Assembly: GCF_900155385.1 (NCBI RefSeq)
Contig: NZ_LT699745.1
Span: 1,130,946-1,194,945 of the forward strand
From: Vreelandella massiliensis
GTDB lineage: Bacteria > Pseudomonadota > Gammaproteobacteria > Pseudomonadales > Halomonadaceae
Length of the DNA: 64,000 nucleotides
Reading direction: 5' to 3'
The position numbers were made by a program, and so were the translations under genes. Positions within the stretch are counted from its first letter, which is position 1; every line of letters begins with the position of its first letter. The notes below the pieces were generated by a model. That model saw nothing but the letters and a program-made list of their open reading frames with translations, had not been told where the DNA came from and did not search any database. Positions 16,002 to 25,309 of the stretch are shown here, piece by piece.

Positions 16002-16667
16002 TCATGGCGTTTTTGCCGCGAGGCTCATGCCTTTTGGTGTTAAACGCTTTTGTAGATATAAAAGTGCGTAATCAACAATGACGGCCAGCAGGCTGACGGC
16101 GATCGCCCCGACAATCAGCTGACGCGGATCGGATTGCGAAATGCCACGGCTGATGAAGGTGCCTAGACCCCCTGCTCCGATATAAGCGGCAATGGCCATG
16201 ACTCCAATATTGAGCACGACCGCCGTGCGAACTCCCGCCATAATGACAGGCACGGCGAGCGGGATTTCGACCAGCCTCAGGCGCTGATTGGGACTCATAC
16301 CAATGCCTCGCGCCGCCTCGCGTAGCGCTGGACTGACGTTATTAATAGCGGTGTAGGTGTTACGGATGATAGGGAGCTGTGAGTACAGCAACACCGCGAT
16401 AACCGCGGGTACATACCCTATGCCATGCCCAATGAGCGATAGCACGGGAATCATGATCCCAAACAGTGCTATGGAAGGAATGGTGACGATAATAGACGCT
16501 AGGTAAAGGACACCCTGCGCGACACGCTCATTTTTGGTAATAGCGATGCCAATCGGCACACCCGTCAAGGTAGCAATGCCAACAGCAACGCCTACAAGAG
16601 CAATATGCTCGATCGTGCGTGACAGCAGTAAGCCTGCATTATCTAAGGCGTAATGAAGTAGCTCCAA
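16002..16667 (-). CDS. Quaternary-amine ABC transporter permease (OpuCD/YehY-like), first gene of operon
   Basis: This 221-residue permease has about five to six membrane segments and the EAA loop REAARGIGMSPNQRLRLVEIP. Translation probably starts at a TTG (16667), because a perfect aggagg ribosome site lies 6 bases upstream and no ATG is suitably placed. It is the promoter-proximal gene of the transporter operon; its promoter should lie in the roughly 130 bases above it. It pairs with the permease at 14064-14795. Confidence 0.9.
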   Translation of the reverse strand: MELLHYALDNAGLLLSRTIEHIALVGVAVGIATLTGVPIGIAITKNERVAQGVLYLASIIVTIPSIALFGIMIPVLSLIGHGIGYVPAVIAVLLYSQLPIIRNTYTAINNVSPALREAARGIGMSPNQRLRLVEIPLAVPVIMAGVRTAVVLNIGVMAIAAYIGAGGLGTFISRGISQSDPRQLIVGAIAVSLLAVIVDYALLYLQKRLTPKGMSLAAKTP

Positions 16668-17060
16668 ACGCTGCCTCCTGACTATAGATAGTTATTTAGG
16701 GCCGTTATACAAAAGTGCTCATACACACACGAACGGTGTCATAGCGTACTCCGTCCAAGCACGGCTCCTATGTGTTAGAAGATAAGCAGCTTACCAAAAG
16801 GGTAGCGGGATTATCGGGAATTGGGATGACGATGAGTAATAGACACAATCAGAGAGCACAATAGTTAATTTTTATGGCGGTAATGTGGTGAGCTTTTAAT
16901 CTTGGTTTTTGTACAGAAAAAACGTCAGGTAGTGATTTATTTAGGCGGAATCATGTACAAAGTGAGGCGTCATAAACGAAACCCATTTAGTGTTTAGCCC
17001 TGGCGATTAATGTATATGGGAACGTTATGGAAGGCCGCTCTTGGCCGAAATTTGACGCGT
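16668..17060. other. Intergenic region between transporter operon and the small integrative element
   Basis: Roughly 390 bases hold no supportable gene. The left part must carry the transporter operon promoter (minus strand). At 16801-16809 the 9-mer ggtagcggg matches the 3' end of the tRNA-fMet gene (20069-20077, same orientation) and may be the far attachment site of the element. The rest is AT-rich with no clear motif. Confidence 0.5.
16801..16810. repeat. Possible attachment-site remnant (partial copy of tRNA-fMet 3' end)
   Basis: The bases ggtagcggg match the tRNA-fMet 3' end, including the complement of the CC of its CCA, at 20069-20077. Looser similarity follows (ggatgac against cgatgac). 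The match is short, so this is a candidate only. Confidence 0.3.
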
Positions 17061-17091
17061 AAAAAAGCCGCCAAACGAACTCGCCGGCGGC
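17061..17091 (-). terminator. Terminator of the element's minus-strand operon
   Basis: A gccgcc/ggcggc stem (17067-17072 with 17086-17091) is followed on the minus strand by six T's. It lies just after the stop of the HD-domain gene. Confidence 0.7.
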
Positions 17092-17115
17092 ATTAGGAGG
17101 GTTTCATACCTATTA

Positions 17116-18072
17116 CTATTGTGGCTGTAACGTTGGTCCTTCCGGTCGCCAGAAGAGATTTTGACCCAGACGGCTAAAGCCCCAGCCACCGGTGCGGCTA
17201 AACGCCCGTTGTTGGTTATCGGCCATCGCACTCTGCCCATCGGCATCACGAACATAGCGGGCTAATGTCATCGCGGCCGGCTGGCCATATCGCGCCCCAG
17301 GTGAAGCGCATGTCCATACATGGCGCAGCATGATCGCCAGGTCTGGCGCGTGATGATCCAAATACGCCAGCCCGTAGGCGCAGGCTTCCAAGGTAAACGC
17401 ATCGTGACTGCAAAGCTTCCAGGCGGCATTCGGCTTCCCTTTCGAGTCGTACGTGTAGGTTTTGCCAATATCGTGCAATAACCCCGCGACGAAGCACGTT
17501 TCCTGCATGAGGCGTGAGGTGTCGGGCTCGTTAAGGCGCAGCATCGCCACGGCATTGTTGGCCACCGCCAGCGAATGCTGCAGCAAGCCACCCGGATAGG
17601 CGTGGTGATACGACACGCTCGCCGGGGCGTTTAAAAAGGCCTCCATGCGATCTTGGCGTTCCAATACCCGTGTCAAAAACTCACGCAGATGCGCTGAGTG
17701 CAATGACTGAGCAGTCGATACGAGCTGGTCAAAGGTCTCCCGCACCGGGCAGTAAACCCGGGGTAACGATTGCAACGTTGCTAGCGCGTCTACTTCATCT
17801 TGCGTCGCTGGGCGAAATTCATGGAGCATGAACGGGCCCGATAAGCACTTCACGCCGGTGGCCGTCACCGTGTCCAAGTGACCGATGCGCTCGGGTACCG
17901 ACGTTTTATCCAAATTCAGCAGCGCCACGTGATCCCCCTCGCAATCACTTAACCGCAGTTTCAAGAAAGGCGTTTTCACATCATCAAAAAACGCCACACG
18001 TCCCGTGAGCCGGTAGGTGCCCGTGAAAGAACGGGCAAGATGGGCAGGGCGGTGAGCCTCAAGCGGTTTCAT
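17116..18072 (-). CDS. OB-fold plus HD-domain phosphohydrolase (YhaM-like) carried by the element
   Basis: The product is 318 residues from the ATG at 18072, which has a strong aaggagg site; upstream in-frame residues would only extend into the integrase gene. Residues about 10-95 resemble an OB-fold nucleic-acid-binding module (GRVAFFDD, LKLRLSDCEGD). Residues about 140-270 form an HD domain: SYHHAYPGGLLQHS (His156), then AGLLHDIGK (H190-D191). This order matches YhaM-type 3'-5' exoribonucleases; the HHAYPGGLLxHS block is also seen in TraI_2-type proteins of mobile elements. The gene overlaps the integrase stop by 14 bases, so it is co-expressed with it. It may be a nuclease cargo gene or a mobilisation function. 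Confidence 0.75.
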   Translation of the reverse strand: MKPLEAHRPAHLARSFTGTYRLTGRVAFFDDVKTPFLKLRLSDCEGDHVALLNLDKTSVPERIGHLDTVTATGVKCLSGPFMLHEFRPATQDEVDALATLQSLPRVYCPVRETFDQLVSTAQSLHSAHLREFLTRVLERQDRMEAFLNAPASVSYHHAYPGGLLQHSLAVANNAVAMLRLNEPDTSRLMQETCFVAGLLHDIGKTYTYDSKGKPNAAWKLCSHDAFTLEACAYGLAYLDHHAPDLAIMLRHVWTCASPGARYGQPAAMTLARYVRDADGQSAMADNQQRAFSRTGGWGFSRLGQNLFWRPEGPTLQPQ

Positions 18073-19297
18073 GGGAACCCTCCTTACGAGAAGTGACAGG
18101 ACTCGTGTTACCGAGTAAACGCTCAAAGGCCGAGCCATCCATGCGCGTGGCATTGGGGACGTAGCGAGAGTAGACCTTGAACAGCATCTCGGTGGAGCTA
18201 TGGCCCAGTACCCGCGCGACCCATTCCGGGTTTTCCCCCGAGGCCAGGAAGAGCGTCGCGGCGGTATGGCGGGTCTGGTAAGGGCGCCGTTTGTTCAGCC
18301 CGAGGGCTTTCAGCAGCGGGTACCACACCCGCTTGGTCACGTTGTTGTGGTCCAGTGGCTGCCCCAGCTGATTACAGAACACGTACTCGCTCTTATGCCC
18401 GGTCGCCGCGTACTGCGTTTTGAGGGCGTCATATACCTGACCGAACATGGGAATTTCACGTTGGGAACCGTCCGTTTTGGTGTACTCCGTTTCCCCGTTG
18501 ATCAGCGTTTCACGCACCAGAATTTCCCGCTTGGCAAAATCGACGTTTTTCCATTTCAGGCCGTCAATCTCGCCGGTACGCATCCCGGTAAAAAAGCGCA
18601 CGGTGTAATAGTTGCGATAATCCGGCCGGACGTTATCGATGATGCGCTGCACCTCTTGCAGTGAAAACGGCTCGATATGGGTTTTCTGCAGCTTTAACGG
18701 CTTGATGTTCTTGTAGGGCGTCTCGAAATCAAAGCGCTCTGCCGCCTCATCCAACACCATCCGCAAAATGGTCATGTGGCTGTTGATCGTCTTGGGCGAT
18801 ACCACACCCGTCGCACTGCGGCCTTTGCGTTTGGCCAGCTTGGCCCGAAACCCCAGGATGTCGGCTTTGGTGATCTCTCCAACCGTCTTTTTGCCAAACG
18901 CTGGTATCAGCGAGCTGTCTAGAATCGAGCTGACGTTGCGCACATGCGAGGCACGCCACTGGATCTTGTTTTCTTCAAACCACTGCGCAGCAAAGTCGCT
19001 GAACAGGGGAGTGTCGGCAGGTGCTTGATGGCTCCCAGTATGAGGTTCTGGGACGGTGTGACTTTTAGCGGCTCCGTCTAAACCCAGCTTGCGAAGGTTT
19101 TTACTACCAGGAAAGAACTCGGCGTAGTCAAAGTCACCCAATAAAATCTTTGCCTCTACGCGGGCAAGTAGCTGTTCCACCTTTTTTCTATTCGCTGGGG
19201 TGTCTTTCAGCGCGGTTTGTTCACGAAGGCGCAGCCCTTGGTAGAAAAAATCCAAATAAAGCTTACCCGTCTCTTTGCGCTTGCGAACCTTACCCAT
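18059..19297 (-). CDS. Tyrosine recombinase integrase of a tRNA-targeting element
   Basis: The product has 412 residues from the ATG at 19297 (site ggaggt 9 bases upstream). It has an N-terminal arm-type DNA-binding region (KVRKRKETGKLYLDFFYQG, DUF3596-like), a SAM-like core-binding domain (about 95-200) and a catalytic domain. Catalytic residues are Arg240 (FFTGMRTGEI), Arg343 (PYQTRHT), His366 (VLGHSS) and nucleophile Tyr376 (FKVYSRY). Such integrases insert phage-like elements at tRNA 3' ends, here the initiator tRNA about 770 bases away. The start overlaps the excisionase-like gene by 8 bases. No disruption is visible, so it may be active. Confidence 0.93.
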   Translation of the reverse strand: MGKVRKRKETGKLYLDFFYQGLRLREQTALKDTPANRKKVEQLLARVEAKILLGDFDYAEFFPGSKNLRKLGLDGAAKSHTVPEPHTGSHQAPADTPLFSDFAAQWFEENKIQWRASHVRNVSSILDSSLIPAFGKKTVGEITKADILGFRAKLAKRKGRSATGVVSPKTINSHMTILRMVLDEAAERFDFETPYKNIKPLKLQKTHIEPFSLQEVQRIIDNVRPDYRNYYTVRFFTGMRTGEIDGLKWKNVDFAKREILVRETLINGETEYTKTDGSQREIPMFGQVYDALKTQYAATGHKSEYVFCNQLGQPLDHNNVTKRVWYPLLKALGLNKRRPYQTRHTAATLFLASGENPEWVARVLGHSSTEMLFKVYSRYVPNATRMDGSAFERLLGNTSPVTSRKEGSHETA

Positions 19298-19529
19298 GGC
19301 TAACACCTCCGTTAGCCATAGGAATGGCGATATTGCTGGCAGCATTTTTTAACATTTCTTTCTCTACGGCTTCCCAGAGAAAGAGGATTTTCCGGCGTCC
19401 AAAAGGCTTAATGTAGTGAGTGCCTTCGATCAGGACGCTATCTTTGAGTTGTTGCCGAATAGTGCGGCAGTCGTACTTGATGCGTTTAGCAAGCTCTTCA
19501 GTCGTTAGGTAGGTGTATGACGCTTCCAT
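19290..19529 (-). CDS. Small excisionase-like HTH protein
   Basis: The product has 79 residues from the ATG at 19529 (ggagg site 6 bases upstream). The N-terminal half reads YLTTEELAKRIKYDCRTIRQ, a winged-helix/AlpA-type DNA-binding segment, and the middle GTHYIKPFGRRKILFLWEAV fits the MerR/excisionase fold that reads DNA with a small wing. Position directly ahead of, and overlapping, the integrase gene supports an excisionase or recombination directionality factor. The family assignment rests on this pattern, not on a close match. Confidence 0.7.
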   Translation of the reverse strand: MEASYTYLTTEELAKRIKYDCRTIRQQLKDSVLIEGTHYIKPFGRRKILFLWEAVEKEMLKNAASNIAIPMANGGVSHG

Positions 19530-19569
19530 CGAAAACCTCCAAGGGGAGTGGTATTCTGCGTGGCTAAAA

Positions 19570-19592
19570 GGCATTCAAAACATCAGAATGCC
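19570..19592. promoter_or_regulatory. Dyad operator candidate between the XRE regulator and the integrase operon
   Basis: The inverted repeat ggcattc/gaatgcc (19570-19576, 19586-19592) sits in the 150-base divergent spacer of the element. The placement suits autoregulation by the XRE protein; the site assignment is inferred. Confidence 0.4.
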
Positions 19593-19680
19593 ATCCTGAA
19601 TGTCATTTTAGGCAGCATTAGACCATTTGCAAGGTTTTTTTGCTATCCAAGATGACAAAAATACTTTTGGGGAGGTTTAG

Positions 19681-19905
19681 ATGGTCCGTTGTCACCTTGC
19701 TCGCTTGATGGGGGAGCACAAAATGAAAATTGTCGATGTGGCGCGTGAGACGGGACTTAATCGGAACACGGTGACGTTGCTTTATAAGGAAACGGCTCAA
19801 CGAGTCGAGCTGGATGCACTGGATAAGCTATGCAAATTATTCAAGTGTGAAGTAGGAGACTTGTTGGAATTTCAAGATGAGCGTGGGCAGACACAAAAAG
19901 ATTAA
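19681..19905 (+). CDS. XRE-family HTH regulator of the small element
   Basis: This 74-residue protein is almost entirely a Cro/CI-type helix-turn-helix: LARLMGEHKMKIVDVARETGL, then NRNTVTLLYKE and LDALDKLCKLFKCEVGDLLEF, the classic XRE helices 2-5. A ggaggt ribosome site lies shortly before the ATG. It is divergent from the excisionase-integrase-HD operon, so it probably represses or balances that operon, much as phage lysis-lysogeny switches do. No peptidase or ligand domain is attached. Confidence 0.87.
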   Translation: MVRCHLARLMGEHKMKIVDVARETGLNRNTVTLLYKETAQRVELDALDKLCKLFKCEVGDLLEFQDERGQTQKD

Positions 19906-20067
19906 ACGGTTAGCGCTGGTTGCCTGAAGGTCATAAGAAAAAAATTTTGGAGGAGGGCGTAGAGCCAATGTGGCACATATACGTCACATATGTGTCACAA
20001 GAAGTTAGTATGCTAAAGACAACAAAAAAGGCAGACCAGTAAGTGACTGATCTGCCTTTAAAAATAT

Positions 20068-20144
<77 letters not shown>

Positions 20145-20158
20145 TCAACGTGTTGCGT

Positions 20159-20186
20159 ATACTACGCTTTTTTATTGCTACGTCAA
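20159..20186 (-). promoter_or_regulatory. Promoter of tRNA-fMet
   Basis: On the minus strand, TTGACG (20186-20181) and TAGTAT (20164-20159) are separated by 16 bases, about 15 bases before the mature tRNA 5' end. Confidence 0.7.
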
Positions 20187-20432
20187 GGGGTAATTCCAAA
20201 CCTTCGCCTGATAGCCGTTGGTGCCATCCTGCTGCAACATTGGTGTATTAAAGCTATGCTGGTATTAACAAATGCAAAGCTATCACGTTAGTTTACAACA
20301 ACATGGTTTGTTAGCGGCATGTGCGAATAAGTGTAATAAGCATGCCGTTGATTTTCGGCGCAATCGCGCCTGTTCGTAAATGGCTTGCGATACATACAGT
20401 CCAAGTCATGCGTCATATCAGGGAGGTAGTCT

Positions 20433-21179
20433 ATGGCCAATCAAGCCCCCGTCGCCTGGGTAACTGGTGGAACTGGTGGTATCGGCACTGCAATTTGCCG
20501 CTCGTTGGCGGATGCGGGTTATCAAGTCGTGGCGGGTTACCATAACCCCGACAAAGCCAAAACTTGGTTGGAAACGCAAAAAGCTGACGGCTATGACAAT
20601 ATTGCGCTTTCCGGCGTTAATCTATCCGACTTCAATGCGTGCCTTGACGGTGCGCGCGAAATTGAAAGTCAGCACGGCCCGATCAGCGTGCTGGTGAACT
20701 GCGCGGGTATTACGCGAGATGGCACGCTGAAAAAGATGTCGCACGAGCAGTGGAGCGAGGTAATCGATACCAACCTCAACAGCGTCTTCAACACCTGTCG
20801 TGGTGTTATCGAGAGCATGTTGGAGCAGGGCTACGGCCGCATTATCAATATCTCTTCCATCAACGGTCGCAAGGGGCAGTTCGGGCAGGTGAACTACGCC
20901 GCGGCTAAGGCCGGCATGCACGGTCTTACTATGTCGTTGGCGCAAGAGACGGCGACCAAGGGTATTACCGTTAACACGGTCTCGCCCGGCTATATCGCCA
21001 CCGATATGATCATGAATATTCCGGAGAAGGTCCGTGAAGCCATTCGCGAAACCATTCCGGTGAAGCGCTACGGCACGCCAGAGGAAATCGGCCGCTTGGT
21101 AACATTCTTGGCAGATAAAGAGTCAGGCTTTATTACCGGCGCCAACATCGATATCAACGGTGGCCAATTTATGGGGTAA
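20433..21179 (+). CDS. phaB: Acetoacetyl-CoA reductase (PHB synthesis)
   Basis: This 248-residue short-chain dehydrogenase has the NAD(P) motif TGGTGGIG (11-18), NNAG-type block LVNCAGITRDGTLKKM, and catalytic Ser142, Tyr155 and Lys159 (YAAAK). The GITRDGTLKKM...VIDTNLNSVFNTCR block is characteristic of PhaB. It reduces acetoacetyl-CoA to (R)-3-hydroxybutyryl-CoA with NADPH, for polyhydroxybutyrate. Translation starts at an ATG with a strong agggaggt site. It is monocistronic with a strong terminator; phaA and phaC are not nearby, as is common in Halomonas. Confidence 0.95.
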   Translation: MANQAPVAWVTGGTGGIGTAICRSLADAGYQVVAGYHNPDKAKTWLETQKADGYDNIALSGVNLSDFNACLDGAREIESQHGPISVLVNCAGITRDGTLKKMSHEQWSEVIDTNLNSVFNTCRGVIESMLEQGYGRIINISSINGRKGQFGQVNYAAAKAGMHGLTMSLAQETATKGITVNTVSPGYIATDMIMNIPEKVREAIRETIPVKRYGTPEEIGRLVTFLADKESGFITGANIDINGGQFMG

Positions 21180-21218
21180 TCCCTCTTAAGTAGCGACTGC
21201 TTGATAACGATGATACGC

Positions 21219-21247
21219 AAAGCGGGAGGCCAAAAGCCTCCCGCTTT
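21219..21247. terminator. Bidirectional terminator between phaB and the DUF349 gene
   Basis: A 12-bp stem (21219-21230 with 21236-21247) with a 5-base loop carries A's on one side and T's on the other, so it can serve both convergent genes. Confidence 0.85.
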
Positions 21248-21287
21248 GTTGTTTGCGTGATTGTGTTAGCTGTATGCAAGCCGCCTG

Positions 21288-24104
21288 TTATGGCGGCGGT
21301 AGGCGAGCGAGCCGTGAAAGTAACTCATCGAGTTCGTTCACCTCGGCGTTCCATAGTGATTGTGGCATTGGCCCGAGGGCGAGCAGAGCCGTGAGGATCG
21401 CTTCAAGCTCTTCGGCGCGGCTACGCGACTGCTGTAGGCCGTCGTTTAAGCGCTCGACCTGAATGGCTAAGCGCAGCGGTTCGTCACTGAGTTTTACGCG
21501 GCCGAGCGCGAGCAGCGAGAGGTGAACGCGCAGTCGCGCTAGCTCTTCGCCTATGGCGTCTTGCTGCGCGGTATCGAACGTGGCGGCTTTGGCGCGTTGG
21601 GCGTTGCGAGCTTCGTGGGCGGGCAAAAACGCGGCCGGTAAGGGAGTGTCGAGGATGGCTTCGGCATCGATGGCAGTGATGGTCTCAGGCGCGGCTAATG
21701 CTTGTTGATCGGCGGCCAAATGCGCATTGACCAGGGGCAGAATGTCTTGCCACTGGGCCACTTGCGCGGCGATCTCTAAGCGGTTTAAGCGTTCACGGCG
21801 AGCGCGAACAATACCACTCAAGCGCTTTAGCATGCCGTCGCTACGCCGGCCTCGGGGAAGCGGCTCAAGCGCTTCGGCTTCGCGCAGAAATGCCTCGAGT
21901 GTATCAGCATCGGCCGAGCTATTGGGCTGCCAGGCATCCATCCGCTCGATCAGTGCCTGCATGGCATCAAGCGTTTGCTGCTGATGAGCGGCGCGTTCTG
22001 ATTGCTCGGCGTCACGCTGGGCAAACACCTGGTCGCAGGCGTGGCGGAAGGCTTTCCACAGCGCTTGTTCTTCCCCTTTGGGTGCGCGGCCGAGTTGGCG
22101 CCACTGCTGCTGCAGCTTTTTGGCGTGTTGGGTGCGCGCGTTGATGGGCATTTCGCTCTCTTGCGCGAGGGCGTGCGCTTGCTTGGTGAGCTCGCGCTTT
22201 TGCTCGGCGATGGCGTGAGCACGCTCATCGATCAGTGCCTGCAGGCGATGGCGTACACGGCCAAAGCGCCGGCCAATGCTCTCGGCTTGCTCGCGCGGCA
22301 CCGGAGAGTGATGGCGCCATTGATGGCGCGCTTTATCGCGAATTTCACGCAGCACGTCGGGGTCGGCATCGGCGGCGGGCTGCTCCAGCAGCGCCTCTAG
22401 CTGCTCACACAGCGCCTCGCGGGCAGCGAGGTTCTCCTGGCGCTGTTGGTTTAGGCGCTCGCGCCACGGCGCTAGGCGCTCATGAATGCGGTCGGAGGCG
22501 GCGCGAAAGCGAGCGGAGAGTTCACGGCTGGCGGCGGCGTCACCTAACGACTTCCACTCTTTCACTAACTGCCGGTGTCGGCGGTCTAGCTCGGCCTCGG
22601 TGAGCTGTGACTCGTCTGCAAGCGCTTCAATGCTTGCGCAGAGTTGCTCGCGCTTGGGGCCAGCGACAAAGCCGCGCCAATCGCGTAGCTCCGCAAGCCT
22701 GGCGCCAAGATGTTTGAGCCGTGAGGTGAGCGGTTTGGTTTGTTTGCCGTTGAGCGCCTCGATTTGCGGTTTTATGCGTTGGTGAAGGCGGCTGGCGCTT
22801 TTGAAAGCGCCGCGCTCAAGTAACTGCTCAAAGCTGTCGAGTTCGCGGTTGAGCGCTTCCAGCATGGTCGAGGAGGGCGCGGCGGCGCTGTCCTCTTCTT
22901 GTTGGGCGCTGAGGCGCGCTTGCGCCTGCTGAAGGAGCGCTGGCGCCACGAGATCGTGGGGCCAATGGCAGGCGCGGACATGTTCGGCGAGGGCTGCGTC
23001 ATCGGCATTTTGCAGCGCTTCCTTAATGGCCGGCTGCTCGGTGAGCCAACGCTCCCATGCCGCGCTGATTTGCTCATAGCGCTGCATGGCGAGGTGGTAG
23101 CGCTCACTGCTGGAATCGCTTGGCAGATGGGTATCTGAAAGTGCCTGCCAGCGCTGGGCCAGTAGCCGATGCTGGGCGCGCAAACTGTCGATATCCTGAT
23201 GGCTTAGGTGCTCGCCATGCTGCAAGCCGTTTAAGCTCTCTTCTAACCCCTCAAGGAGGTGCTCTCGGGTGACATCGGCGGCTTCTTGATGGCGTTGACG
23301 CTGCTGGCGCGCATGCTCTTGGGCTTCATGGTCATGAAGGATTTTTCGGCACTTCAGCACGGCTTGCTGATAGCGAGCATCTTGCTCGGCGCTAGGGGGC
23401 TTTTCGAGCTGCTCCCATTCGCGTTGCAGATGACGGAAGCGGCCGGCGTAGAGCGGCTCCCAAGGCGATTTCGCATGCTGTTCGAGGGCGTGGAGCAGTG
23501 CCTCACGCCGCTCGTGCTGCGTTTTTTCCCACTCGGCATCCGCCTTTAAGCGGTTGAGACGCTCACGCGCAAGGCGTATTACCTGACGATCGCGGCGTGA
23601 CTCCTTGAGCAGGCGCTTAAGGCCGGCTTCGCTCTCCACTTGCTCTGCGGCGCGGTGGCGCACCGCGACCACGGCGTTATGGCACGCTTGATGAATAAAA
23701 TCGTCTTCGGCTTTCAGCCGCTCAAGCGCGCTTAGGCGTAAGTCTAGGTTGTCACCGCCAAGGGCTACCGCGTTGAACACGCGCGGATCATTGAGCTCGC
23801 TTAGCTTGGCTTGGCGCTTGGCTAAATCATGCTGGCCGGCTTGGCCACATAAGCGCTCAACGAGGGCGTTGAACCACGCCGCATTATCGCTCTGTTGAGG
23901 ATAGGCATTTATTAGCCCATCGAGATCGTCTAGGGCAGTGAGCGCCGCCAAGCGAATATCCGCCTGGTCATCGTTGGCCAGTGTCTTTAGCGCTTGGTGC
24001 TGCTCGTGCTGTGCGGGGTCGAGCCGCGAAAGGGCCTGGCGACGTACCTCGGGGTCGGGATGTTGCCACCGAGGTGCGAACAGGCGTCGTAACAGTCCGT
24101 GCAT
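21288..24104 (-). CDS. Large DUF349-repeat coiled-coil protein
   Basis: This 938-residue protein opens with a HEAT-like helical region (residues about 1-170; DPEVRRQALSRL, DIRLAALTALDDL). Several tandem DUF349-type repeats rich in charged coiled-coil sequence follow, recognisable by W-x-x-L-G-x-A/R-P and LxxRWQALSD, KEWKSLGDA, QQWRQLGRAPKGEE. No signal peptide or membrane segment is visible, so it is cytosolic. The molecular function of the family is not established to my knowledge. It is divergent from minC and ends against phaB. The gene is intact and core-like in codon use. Confidence 0.85.
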   Translation of the reverse strand: MHGLLRRLFAPRWQHPDPEVRRQALSRLDPAQHEQHQALKTLANDDQADIRLAALTALDDLDGLINAYPQQSDNAAWFNALVERLCGQAGQHDLAKRQAKLSELNDPRVFNAVALGGDNLDLRLSALERLKAEDDFIHQACHNAVVAVRHRAAEQVESEAGLKRLLKESRRDRQVIRLARERLNRLKADAEWEKTQHERREALLHALEQHAKSPWEPLYAGRFRHLQREWEQLEKPPSAEQDARYQQAVLKCRKILHDHEAQEHARQQRQRHQEAADVTREHLLEGLEESLNGLQHGEHLSHQDIDSLRAQHRLLAQRWQALSDTHLPSDSSSERYHLAMQRYEQISAAWERWLTEQPAIKEALQNADDAALAEHVRACHWPHDLVAPALLQQAQARLSAQQEEDSAAAPSSTMLEALNRELDSFEQLLERGAFKSASRLHQRIKPQIEALNGKQTKPLTSRLKHLGARLAELRDWRGFVAGPKREQLCASIEALADESQLTEAELDRRHRQLVKEWKSLGDAAASRELSARFRAASDRIHERLAPWRERLNQQRQENLAAREALCEQLEALLEQPAADADPDVLREIRDKARHQWRHHSPVPREQAESIGRRFGRVRHRLQALIDERAHAIAEQKRELTKQAHALAQESEMPINARTQHAKKLQQQWRQLGRAPKGEEQALWKAFRHACDQVFAQRDAEQSERAAHQQQTLDAMQALIERMDAWQPNSSADADTLEAFLREAEALEPLPRGRRSDGMLKRLSGIVRARRERLNRLEIAAQVAQWQDILPLVNAHLAADQQALAAPETITAIDAEAILDTPLPAAFLPAHEARNAQRAKAATFDTAQQDAIGEELARLRVHLSLLALGRVKLSDEPLRLAIQVERLNDGLQQSRSRAEELEAILTALLALGPMPQSLWNAEVNELDELLSRLARLPPP

Positions 24105-24335
24105 GGGTCATCCTGCTGTGCGGTGCCTAGCGAAAAATATACGTAAAAAAAACGATCAGCGCCTTTTGGCGGTTGCAGTTGCTCGCGCTGTCGCTTAGCT
24201 TTGGCTGACATATCGTCGCTGATGCGTCCTTAATAGTGGTGCTTCCTTTTAAAGCAGAGGGCGTAAGCTCCACCGCCGCCGCGCATGGGAATGCGCTACT
24301 TCTATTCTACCTGATCACGACATGGAGTTTCGGCC

Positions 24336-25085
24336 ATGAATCTAAAAGCGGATAGTGCCGACGTGGCCTTCACTTTTAAAGGCGGCATGTTGCCCATGAC
24401 GGTTATGGAGCTTAATAGCGCCGATCCTGAACAGATCCGCCAGCAACTCGAGGGCAAGCTCGCGCAATCGCCCGCGTTCTTTCAGCATACACCGGTTGTC
24501 CTGAGTGTGGAAAAGCTCGATGCGCCACACTTGGCGCTAGAGCGGATTTGCGCGGTCTGCCGAGACCATAAACTGTTACCCGTGGCGGTGCGCGGCGGTG
24601 CCGATCCGGTGAAACAGTCGGCGTGGGCGCTAGGGCTTGGCTGGTTTGCGCCGGTGGAAGAGGCACGTGGGCAGCGTTTGGCCAGTATTGCCGCCGAGAA
24701 CGACAGCGCGGAGGAGGAGGCGCAACAAGACGCGCCGGAGGAGAGCGCGGAATCGAACGCCACGCGGGTATACCGCGGCACGGTGCGCTCGGGTCAGCAA
24801 GTGAGTGCGGCAACGGGCGACTTGGTGGTGATCGGCGCGGTGAATGCCGGCGCTGAAGTGCTGGCGGCGGGGAGTATTCATGTTTATGGCGCCCTACGGG
24901 GCCGCGCGCTCGCCGGGATTCATGGCAATTTAGACGCCGGGATTTACTGCCGTGAGCTGCACGCCGAGCTGTTGTCGGTGGCCGGTAACTATAAGCGCTT
25001 GGAAGATATCGACGCGCGCCGGCTCGGCTCTCCCGCCGAAGTGCATTTTGCGCAGGAGCAGTTAGAGATAAAACCGCTTGCCTAG
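24336..25085 (+). CDS. minC: Septum site-determining protein MinC
   Basis: This 249-residue protein has the MinC N-domain (about 1-110), which antagonises FtsZ polymerisation. A variable acidic linker covers about 111-148 (EEEAQQDAPEESAES), and the C-terminal beta-helix has GDLVVIGAVNAGAEVLAAGSIHVYG and GRALAG, binding MinD. It heads the min cluster, though 224 bases separate it from minD. It prevents division at the poles together with MinD and MinE. Confidence 0.96.
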   Translation: MNLKADSADVAFTFKGGMLPMTVMELNSADPEQIRQQLEGKLAQSPAFFQHTPVVLSVEKLDAPHLALERICAVCRDHKLLPVAVRGGADPVKQSAWALGLGWFAPVEEARGQRLASIAAENDSAEEEAQQDAPEESAESNATRVYRGTVRSGQQVSAATGDLVVIGAVNAGAEVLAAGSIHVYGALRGRALAGIHGNLDAGIYCRELHAELLSVAGNYKRLEDIDARRLGSPAEVHFAQEQLEIKPLA

Positions 25086-25309
25086 TGGTGGAGCACCATG
25101 GTGGTGGACGGGCACCATGAGCACACAATAGCCATATATAAAAAAATTAGGAAAACTTAATCTCACGCCGTTGATCCCGTAAGCTTACGTCAAAGCGAAA
25201 GCGTCAGCCATTTGCGGGATGCCACGGTACATAGCGGTGGCGTATGATACGAGCAGATTCGTGACCCATGACTTAAGCGTGCGAGATGCACGAAGGTAGA
25301 GCGTGCACA

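Noticed and set aside
20321..20545. Open frame overlapping the phaB start
   Set aside because: It reads through the phaB ribosome site in another frame, with no domain and a poor start; it is a shadow.
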